A stretch of 7,204 nucleotides of DNA, taken from assembly GCA_027624995.1 (NCBI GenBank), contig JAQBTI010000118.1, positions 1 through 7,204 of the forward strand. The letters are read 5' to 3'. Shown in pieces: positions 1 to 5,063 of the stretch. Numbering within the stretch: position 1 is the stretch's first letter; each line of letters opens with the position of its first letter. The position numbers were made by a program, and so were the translations under genes. Source of the DNA: Chloroflexota bacterium. GTDB lineage: Bacteria > Chloroflexota > Dehalococcoidia > Lucifugimonadales > CATQGZ01. The notes beneath the pieces were generated by a model that made no database searches, was not told where the DNA came from, and worked only from the letters and a program-made list of their open reading frames with translations.

Positions 1-325
1 CTTCGAGCCCGTTTGCTCAGAGGTAGGTTACACCGCCTGATTATTTACACACTTTTTGAGGGTACCTCCTCGGTATGGCGCTAATCGCTAGTCGTGTATT
101 GCCTCGACTAGGAGCCCCTAGTAACGTAGAAGCGGTCTAAACGTCGCGGTGGCGGTGGTATTGGGCTTGGATTTGAGGGTGTCCGTCTCAGAGGGATTTC
201 CATGGTATCGGCTCGTTGCGAGTCGTGCATTCGCTTGTTGTCACGACCGATGCGATGTCGGTGTTGGCCGCCCCAATCGCCTTCGCCGGCTGAGCACTGG
301 CCGTCGACGATCGACCGTCTCTTCG
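1..325. other. Left intergenic stretch without a convincing gene
   Basis: No reading frame here has a recognisable protein. A short open frame entering from the left edge stops at position 40 (last residues EVGYTA) and could be the end of a neighbouring gene, but it is too short to identify. A 7-bp inverted repeat (CTAGTCG at 88-94, CGACTAG at 105-111, 10-nt loop) could form a hairpin. It lacks a T-tract, so it is not a clear intrinsic terminator. A T5 run lies near position 53. Otherwise nothing is seen until the promoter at 326. Confidence 0.5.
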
Positions 326-355
326 TTGACCGTGGCGAAGCCAAACACTTAGAGT
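326..355 (+). promoter_or_regulatory. Sigma70-like promoter for the M48 protease gene
   Basis: A TTGACC -35 box (326-331; 5 of 6 consensus) is followed after 18 nt by a TAGAGT -10 box (350-355; 4 of 6). Transcription would start near 362. This start lies downstream of the possible GTG start codon at 354 and about 58 nt before the ATG at 420, so it favours the ATG. No operator or riboswitch-like structure is obvious in the leader. The call is made by eye from consensus matching only. Confidence 0.5.
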
Positions 356-419
356 GAGCCGAACGCGTCCGCTCCTAGATACACCGCATACACGACGCCG
401 ATACCCACCGAATCTCACC

Positions 420-1694
420 ATGAACGTCTTTTTCATAATCATTCTGGTTGCCTTGGTGGCCGAGTACTTGCTCGGCCTTGTGGCCAATCTGCTAAATCTC
501 AAGGCGTTGGGGCGAGAGCCCCCGAGCGAATTGGCAGGGGTCTACGAGCCGGAGGAGTGCCGCAAATCCCAGGACTATAGCAGGGCGACGACACGCTTCG
601 GATTCGTCGCCGAGACCCTTGGCCTGGGACTACTGATTGCGTTCTGGTTCGCCGGAGGTTTCGACTATCTCGACGAGGTCGTTCGCGAATGGGGCCTCCA
701 CTCCATCTCCACCGGTATTCTGTATATCGGGATTCTCGTAATCGGCCACACGCTGCTGACGCTACCGCTCAGCGTCTATTCGACCTTCGTCGTCGAGGAG
801 CGATTCGGCTTTAACAAGACCACGCCTCGGACGTTCGTGGTCGATCGAGTCAAAGGGCTGGTCCTGGCGGTGGTGCTCGGGGCCCCGTTGCTTGCGGTCA
901 TACTGGCCATTTTCGAGAACGCTGGCTCTCTGGCCTGGCTGTATTGCTGGACCGCCGTGACGCTTTTCTCCCTCGGCGTCATGTTCGTCGCGCCGACCTG
1001 GATCATGCCCCTGTTCAACAAGTTCACTCCGATGGGGGCGGGAGAGTTGAGAGAGGCCATATTTGAATATGCCCGCTCCGTCGACTTCACGTTCAACAAC
1101 ATATTCGTAATAGATGGGTCGAAACGGAGCAGCAAAGCCAACGCGTTCTTTACGGGGTTCGGCCGAAACAAGCGCATCGCGTTGTTCGACACACTGGTCG
1201 AAAAGCACACGGTCTCTGAGCTGGTGGCCGTGCTGGCGCACGAGATCGGGCACTACAAGAAGAAGCACATCCTGCAAAGGGCGGTCGTAAGCATCGTCAA
1301 CACCGGAGTGGTCTTCTACCTGCTCTCCATCTTTCTGGAGAGCGAGAGCCTGTTCGACGCGTTTTTCATGGACGAGATGTCGGTGTACGCCGGACTGCTC
1401 TTCTTCGGCCTCGTCTACACACCGATAAATTTGGTGCTGTCGATCGCCATGAATTTTATGTCCCGCAAGCATGAGCGTCAGTGCGACATCTACGCGGCCG
1501 AGACCATCGAAGACCCAGGAGTGATGGTCGACGCGCTGAAGAGACTTTCGGCGGACAACCTGTCGAACCTGACACCGCATCCGATGCTGGTCTTCCTCGA
1601 ATACGATCATCCGCCGCTGCTACAGCGCGTCCAGTCGGTCCGGCGGGTACAGCAGGCCCGAGACCAGGCCCGCCTGAGCCCAGCGCAGCGTTAA
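420..1694 (+). CDS. M48 family (Ste24/CAAX protease 1-like) membrane metalloprotease
   Basis: This is an integral-membrane zinc endopeptidase of the Ste24 type. In eukaryotes Ste24 trims prenylated CAAX proteins; bacterial members are presumed to act in membrane-protein turnover, and the substrate here is unknown. With ATG 420 the product is 424 residues, a normal Ste24 length. The zinc site is visible: HEIGH at 274-278, and the third-ligand motif ExxxD at E352-D356. The Ste24 hallmark stretch NAFFTG begins at N241, just before the active site, and a C-terminal HPPLLQR motif is present. About seven hydrophobic segments flank these: residues 2-20, ~60-80, ~98-120, ~148-170, ~172-195 before the zinc site, and ~290-310 and ~325-345 around the third ligand. 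The frame is open back to GTG 354, which would add 22 polar, arginine-rich residues. I chose ATG 420 because the hydrophobic segment starts there and the likely promoter overlaps 354. Neither start has a good Shine-Dalgarno. It appears monocistronic. Confidence 0.9.
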   Translation: MNVFFIIILVALVAEYLLGLVANLLNLKALGREPPSELAGVYEPEECRKSQDYSRATTRFGFVAETLGLGLLIAFWFAGGFDYLDEVVREWGLHSISTGILYIGILVIGHTLLTLPLSVYSTFVVEERFGFNKTTPRTFVVDRVKGLVLAVVLGAPLLAVILAIFENAGSLAWLYCWTAVTLFSLGVMFVAPTWIMPLFNKFTPMGAGELREAIFEYARSVDFTFNNIFVIDGSKRSSKANAFFTGFGRNKRIALFDTLVEKHTVSELVAVLAHEIGHYKKKHILQRAVVSIVNTGVVFYLLSIFLESESLFDAFFMDEMSVYAGLLFFGLVYTPINLVLSIAMNFMSRKHERQCDIYAAETIEDPGVMVDALKRLSADNLSNLTPHPMLVFLEYDHPPLLQRVQSVRRVQQARDQARLSPAQR

Positions 1695-1708
1695 GGCGGG
1701 GCGACCGT

Positions 1709-1872
1709 AATTCCCGCGTAGGCGGGAACCCAGCAGGGCCAGGCGAACAACCTCGCCTGACTTGTCGGGGCCGCACTTTGGTGACTGCATGCATGGGCTG
1801 CGCGCCGTATCTAGTGAGACGCTCGGCGTGGCGGCGATGGGTCAGGGGACTGACTCTCGCCTGCGCGGGAAC
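1709..1872. repeat. Imperfect inverted repeats with hairpins downstream of the M48 gene
   Basis: The segment 1709-1733 contains the palindrome TTCCCGC-gtag-GCGGGAA (1711-1728). Its reverse complement recurs imperfectly at 1850-1872 (about 16 of 18 core bases, around CGCCTGCGCGGGAA), so the two copies face each other about 120 nt apart. A further perfect 7-bp hairpin (CAGGCGA 1740-1746 with TCGCCTG 1753-1759) lies between them. The 'ATTCCCGC...GCGGGAA' core resembles dispersed intergenic palindromes seen in many bacterial genomes. It may be a REP- or MITE-like remnant. No hairpin has a following T-tract, so a terminator role for the M48 gene is not shown. Confidence 0.45.
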
Positions 1873-1882
1873 AGCATTAACT

Positions 1883-2224
1883 TCATTCGCCACATACATG
1901 CTTGACGCTTTCGTCCACCAATTTCCTGAATCGCTCCCTATCCTCCAACAGCTGCCTCGGAAGCACCGCGTATTCCTTCTTCACGTGGCCGTTCGGGAAG
2001 TATCGCAACTGTTCTGCCCCGTCCTCTTTGAATACTTTATCGAGGGTTTCCGGCGGAAGCCGCAGTGCGACTCCGAACTTCCCACACGATATGAATATGT
2101 TGCCGTCCACATATCTGGCGACGGCTCCAAAAACGTTCTTGAATTCCAACGTATGGATGGAGGCGAGCAGAGGACCAGCCCAATCGAGTAGCTCTGTTAG
2201 TTCGTCACGATACGCGTTCTTCAT
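1883..2224 (-). CDS. TfoX N-terminal domain protein
   Basis: This 113-residue protein consists of little more than a TfoX/Sxy N-terminal domain (PF04993-like). The family signature is recognisable: an opening 'FGA...YVDGNIFIS' strand pair (about residues 33-46), a middle strand with 'VALRLPPETL', then 'RYFPNGHVKKEYAVLP', and a closing helix. Full-length TfoX/Sxy regulates competence in gamma-proteobacteria and has a second C-terminal domain. Stand-alone N-domain proteins of about 110 residues are widespread and their role is not established, so competence regulation should not be assumed. The start is ATG 2224, with no strong Shine-Dalgarno. The gene lies about 100 nt downstream of rnpB on the same strand, so read-through from the rnpB promoter is possible. 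It ends close to the inverted repeats after the M48 gene. Confidence 0.75.
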   Translation of the reverse strand: MKNAYRDELTELLDWAGPLLASIHTLEFKNVFGAVARYVDGNIFISCGKFGVALRLPPETLDKVFKEDGAEQLRYFPNGHVKKEYAVLPRQLLEDRERFRKLVDESVKHVCGE

Positions 2225-2275
2225 TTCAATCCAACGCCATACGAAGTAGGGGCTCGGTCCAGGAACGCCGGTGAA

Positions 2276-2289
2276 ACGGCAGTAGCCGT
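2276..2289 (-). terminator. Weak hairpin after rnpB
   Basis: On the minus strand ACGGC-TACT-GCCGT followed by only three Ts (2289 down to about 2273) lies some 35 nt past the rnpB 3' end. It could reduce read-through into the TfoX-domain gene. The 5-bp stem and short T-run make this a weak candidate. Confidence 0.25.
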
Positions 2290-2323
2290 GGACGTTTGGA
2301 ATGCCGTATCGGATTTGCCTGGA

Positions 2324-2728
2324 GGGGGCCCGAGGCAGCCTGTAAGCCGAGTTCTGTACCGCTCCCGCAACGGTTTACGTCCAGCCGAAGCTGGGCTTCC
2401 TCCCGATGACGAGGCCGGCGGCGGCCATCTATCTAGCCCCTCCATTGCTGGAGGGGTCGTGCGGCCAACCCGGGGACGGGCCAGGCGCCCATCGTCCCGC
2501 TATTAGGCCTTGCTCCAGATGGGGTTTGCCTTGCCTCCGCTGTTACCAGAGGAGCGGTGAGCTCTTACCTCACCCTTTCACCCTTACCCTTCCGAGGAAG
2601 GGCGGTACGTTTCTGTGGCACTTTCCGTCGGGTTACCCCGCCCCGCCGTTAGCGGGCATCCTGCCTAGTGGAGCTCGGACTTTCCTCTCCGACGAGTCGG
2701 AGCGACCGCCCGGCGACCTTGGGCCCGC
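2324..2728 (-). ncRNA. rnpB: RNase P RNA, bacterial class A
   Basis: This is the catalytic RNA of ribonuclease P, which with the RnpA protein cleaves the 5' leader from pre-tRNA. Several conserved blocks are read on the minus strand. GAGGAAAGTCC lies near 2690-2678. AGGGTGAAAGGGTG followed by GGTAAGAG lies at about 2590-2560. GGAGCAAGGCC and AATAG lie near 2515-2500. ACAGAACTCGGCTTACAG lies at 2358-2340. GGGCCC at both ends (2726-2721 and 2331-2326) pairs to form P1. The CCGGGTTGG segment (about 2474-2465) supplies the GGU that base-pairs with the tRNA CCA end, the L15 feature of class A RNAs. P18 is a perfect 8-bp hairpin with a GCAA tetraloop (2456-2437). P3 appears short (CTCCGA/TCGGAG, 2702-2687). 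Length is about 405 nt, normal for the class. The ends are inferred from P1 pairing and may be off by a few bases. Confidence 0.96.
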
Positions 2729-2732
2729 CTAG

Positions 2733-2741
2733 ATTCTAGCA
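2733..2741 (-). promoter_or_regulatory. Extended -10 promoter of rnpB
   Basis: On the minus strand TGCTAGAAT (2741-2733) matches the extended -10 form TGnTATAAT. Transcription would start about 7 nt downstream, at 2726-2727, exactly where the RNase P RNA P1 helix begins. The hexamer at -35 spacing (TGGCTG, 2761-2756) is poor, consistent with reliance on the TG extension. The agreement between predicted start and RNA end is the main support. Confidence 0.6.
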
Positions 2742-2786
2742 CCGGACCGTCAACGCAGCCAGCCTCACCGATTCAGAGGTCCAACC

Positions 2787-2816
2787 GCAGTCGTCCTCGG
2801 CGCGCTGCGCGACTGC
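2787..2816. repeat. Inverted repeat between recombinase-like gene and rnpB
   Basis: A 7-bp inverted repeat (GCAGTCG 2787-2793, CGACTGC 2810-2816) encloses a GC-rich 16-nt loop just past the stop of the recombinase-like gene. No T-tract follows on the minus strand, so intrinsic termination is doubtful. A role as a transcript-end hairpin or protein-binding site is only a possibility. Confidence 0.3.
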
Positions 2817-2823
2817 AGTCTTT

Positions 2824-4155
2824 CTACAACACCAACTCCACGGTATCGTCTCCGACGATAAACCGGTCGACATGCCGTCTGAGAAGGTCCTGCCTGTCGG
2901 AAAGGTCGAGGGTCTCCCACTTTTCGAGGGCGGCTCGTGCATCACCTGGAGGTAGGTTGGGCTCAGCAGCCCGATGGCGCGAATCGCGGAGCTCTCCTAG
3001 GTAGGCCACCAGGTCCGAAGAGAAAGCCTTTCCCGCGGCGACCTTCCTCAGGGTCCGCAGGAAGCTTCGTTCGGCGTTCGCCAGACGCTGTTCCGAGAGC
3101 TCACGCACTCGCGCCGCGCTCTCAGCGCTCTCAAGGACCGACGGCTCTGTTTTTTTGCCTGTCAGGGAATTTTGGAACAGCGCCAGGGTACGTTCTTCCA
3201 GAGCCTCTGCGCGCCAGGTGTGATACCGGCAGACACTGAGATTGTTGCGGGACTGACACTGGTAGTAACGGTAAGCCCTGCTGTTCCGCCGGCCGTCCTT
3301 CCGTTTCCACGTTTGTCTGCGAGTGACGCCCATCATCTTGTTCCCACACTCGGCGCAATATACGACGCCAGAAAGAAGGAATGGCTCGCCCGCCGGAGCG
3401 CTCACGCGTCGCTTGCGGTCCTTGACGATGTCCTGGGCGGCGCGAAAGGTCTCGGCCGCGACAATCGCCTCGTGGCTCTTTGGGACTCTGAGGCCGAATC
3501 TCACGTAGGTCCCCACATACGCTGGATTCCTCAGAATGTCCCTCAGGGTCACGACGTTCCATCTGCCGCCCTTGCGGGTCTTGATACCTCCCTCGTTGAG
3601 TTCTCTTGCAATCAGTCGAAGACCCAGGTTGTTCTCCGTATACAGTCTGTAGGCCAGCCTCACGACCTCGGCCTCTTCTGACTGTATTTGGAGGACTCCA
3701 TCGGGGCCGTTGCGATAGCCGTACGGGGGTCGGCCCATGCTGCGACCCTCAATTGCCCTTCGACGCATAGACGACTTGATCCGGTCGCTACGTTGTCGCG
3801 ACACGTTCTTGACTCCGAGGTTAGACAGGGCGTTCTGGAATGGGTCCGGAAGGTCCTCGTCGCTACAGATCACCTTGGCTCGGGCCCCTTCGAGTTCCAG
3901 GACCGAGCGCACAACGCTCTCTAGGTCGTCGCCGAGATGGTTCGAGTCTGGGACGACTACAAGGAATTCGAGGTGCGATCCGGTCATGTGGGCGATCATG
4001 CGCGAGTAAGCGGGGTAGGGCGGTTCCTCGCTGGCCTCGACGAACACCCGCGTGGCTTGGTGGAGATAGGACTCGCAGTACTGCTCGAAGGACTGCTCGA
4101 GTTGTTCGACGGTTTCGTCCGGCCCAACGGACCGGAAGTACCCTATGGCGAGCAT
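2824..4155 (-). CDS. Large serine recombinase-like protein with degenerate catalytic domain
   Basis: The 443-residue protein has the layout of a large serine recombinase. A resolvase-like fold spans about residues 3-135. A 'Recombinase' DNA-binding domain (PF07508-like) spans about 141-245, from GRPPYGY to LRNPAYVGTYV. A recombinase zinc ribbon follows with C267, C270, C300 and C309, then a helical region and a C-terminal tail ending RHVDRFIVGDDTVELVL. The resolvase motif normally written YxRxS reads Y6-F-R8-S9-V10, so valine sits where the nucleophilic serine belongs. The usual D-R-L-x-R block reads D70-SNHLGDD, losing both arginines. The arginine of the usual RP block (PPYPAY, 45-50) and the glutamate before the long E helix also look replaced. 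The protein is therefore probably unable to cut DNA but able to bind it. There is no frameshift and no neighbouring cargo, att duplication or phage gene. The gene starts 40 nt after the zinc-ribbon gene stop, so they may be cotranscribed. No Shine-Dalgarno is evident before ATG 4155. Confidence 0.85.
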   Translation of the reverse strand: MLAIGYFRSVGPDETVEQLEQSFEQYCESYLHQATRVFVEASEEPPYPAYSRMIAHMTGSHLEFLVVVPDSNHLGDDLESVVRSVLELEGARAKVICSDEDLPDPFQNALSNLGVKNVSRQRSDRIKSSMRRRAIEGRSMGRPPYGYRNGPDGVLQIQSEEAEVVRLAYRLYTENNLGLRLIARELNEGGIKTRKGGRWNVVTLRDILRNPAYVGTYVRFGLRVPKSHEAIVAAETFRAAQDIVKDRKRRVSAPAGEPFLLSGVVYCAECGNKMMGVTRRQTWKRKDGRRNSRAYRYYQCQSRNNLSVCRYHTWRAEALEERTLALFQNSLTGKKTEPSVLESAESAARVRELSEQRLANAERSFLRTLRKVAAGKAFSSDLVAYLGELRDSRHRAAEPNLPPGDARAALEKWETLDLSDRQDLLRRHVDRFIVGDDTVELVL

Positions 4156-4195
4156 AGTCCGAGACGCGCGGAGTGCTGTCCGTCGCGTCCGGTGT

Positions 4196-4894
4196 TCATG
4201 GGACGAAGAGTATGCGGCGGCAACTGCTGCAATGGACGGGGCCGCGGGATGTTCTCGCCCGCTGTACCTCGGTGCTGGGGAGCGAGAGGCGGCACCCCTC
4301 GCATATTCCTCTCTCGACCCTGGCCACAGCCTGCCCGCCGCGGCTCTTGCGCAGCGCCTCGTACATAGACAGCTCGGACCCGGCGAGCTCGCTGGCTACC
4401 GCAACTCGTTCTTCTGCCAGCCGCTCCAACTCCCGATGCAGGACCTCCTCATTGGCAGTCAGGTCGGGTTGCGCTCGTTTTCGTCTTTCTTCAATTTCCG
4501 CAACCGTCTTGCGGGCAACGTCGAACTCTTTTTGAGTCTCCTCCGACGTTACCATGAACTCGAGAAGCCTGTCCTCCTGTGCGCTACGCTGTTCTTTGAG
4601 GTAGGTCAGCTCCTCGTTCTGTGCTTCGAGTTCCTTGGCGTTGGTGATGGAGCCACCGTAAAGCCGTGCCTCGATGACGGCGAGCCTCTCTTCTAGTCCG
4701 CGAATCTCCAACTCGACCGGGCGCCGTGCCAACGCCTCGTCCTTGACGCGCTTCTCTAGTTCCTGGATGCGGCGTCCAAGGGCCGCCAGCGCGGGATCCT
4801 CGCCGAGCCGATTTCGAACTTCGGCCAGCGACTTCTCGCGGGTGTCGATAGCTGTGTCTACTTGCTGTAGTTCGTATAGTTGTAAGACGGTCAT
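4196..4894 (-). CDS. C4-type zinc-ribbon coiled-coil protein (COG1579 family)
   Basis: The 232-residue product is a long charged coiled coil (about residues 5-180, dense in Glu, Arg and Leu heptads) ending in a compact zinc ribbon with C198, C201, C222 and C225. The family hallmark near the middle, LYGGSITNAKELE (78-90), is present, as is the ICEGC/HCSSC ribbon. This matches the zf-RING_7/COG1579 group. Family members are cytoplasmic and thought to bind nucleic acid or protein partners through the ribbon; the exact role is not settled, and nothing here narrows it. The start at ATG 4894 gives the canonical family N-terminus (short leader then LQLYELQQVD). The Shine-Dalgarno is not obvious, and the upstream -10 at 4934 implies a short leader of about 28 nt. 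It is the first gene of the minus-strand block and is divergent from pyk. Confidence 0.85.
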   Translation of the reverse strand: MTVLQLYELQQVDTAIDTREKSLAEVRNRLGEDPALAALGRRIQELEKRVKDEALARRPVELEIRGLEERLAVIEARLYGGSITNAKELEAQNEELTYLKEQRSAQEDRLLEFMVTSEETQKEFDVARKTVAEIEERRKRAQPDLTANEEVLHRELERLAEERVAVASELAGSELSMYEALRKSRGGQAVARVERGICEGCRLSLPSTEVQRARTSRGPVHCSSCRRILFVP

Positions 4895-4928
4895 CGGTAA
4901 TGGGGCCGGGGATTAGCCTGCCAACGAC

Positions 4929-4934
4929 ATTGTA
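4929..4934 (-). promoter_or_regulatory. Candidate promoter of the zinc-ribbon gene
   Basis: On the minus strand TACAAT (4934-4929) is a 5 of 6 match to the -10 consensus and would start transcription near 4922, 28 nt before ATG 4894. No good -35 hexamer is visible at 17-nt spacing (GTGCGG). It faces away from the pyk promoter about 75 nt to its right. Confidence 0.4.
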
Positions 4935-4985
4935 ACCGAACGTCTCGGGATCCGCACCGCTCCTAGGCCCGGCGGAGTGCAGGAC

Positions 4986-5015
4986 TTGGTCGGAGGACCA
5001 AATTCGTGCTAGATT
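4986..5015 (+). promoter_or_regulatory. Candidate extended -10 promoter of pyk
   Basis: TGCTAGATT (5007-5015) is an extended -10 element nearly identical to that of rnpB in this window. A half-match -35, TTGGTC (4986-4991), lies 18 nt upstream. Transcription would start near 5022, leaving a leader of about 42 nt that carries the strong Shine-Dalgarno GGAGGAG. Confidence 0.5.
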
Positions 5016-5051
5016 GGCCGTGTAGCCGGGCCGGTTCATGACAGCGGTTCT

Positions 5052-5058
5052 GGAGGAG
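5052..5058 (+). promoter_or_regulatory. Strong ribosome binding site of pyk
   Basis: GGAGGAG lies 5 nt before ATG 5064 and fixes the start codon. It is the only strong Shine-Dalgarno seen in the window; the other genes lack one, which fits high expression of a glycolytic enzyme. Confidence 0.8.
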
Positions 5059-5063
5059 ACGGT

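Noticed and set aside
354..419. GTG at 354 as the start of the M48 protease
   Set aside because: The likely promoter -10 overlaps it, no ribosome binding site precedes it, and the added 22 residues are polar and unlike the family N-terminus.
762..1610. A 282-codon minus-strand open frame inside the M48 protease gene
   Set aside because: It is antisense to a gene with clear HEIGH and membrane segments; the composition is low-complexity and charged, and no family is recognisable.
1481..2191. A plus-strand open frame running from within the M48 gene across the TfoX-domain gene
   Set aside because: It overlaps two better-supported genes. Its first half is the M48 gene out of frame and its second half the complement of the TfoX-domain gene.
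2221..2732. Several open frames crossing the rnpB region on both strands
   Set aside because: The sequence is fully explained by conserved RNase P RNA motifs and pairing. The frames arise by chance in GC-rich structured RNA.
2824..4155. Active phage or transposon integrase marking a mobile island
   Set aside because: Catalytic residues look lost, and no att repeats, cargo, phage or conjugation genes flank it; neighbours are housekeeping genes.
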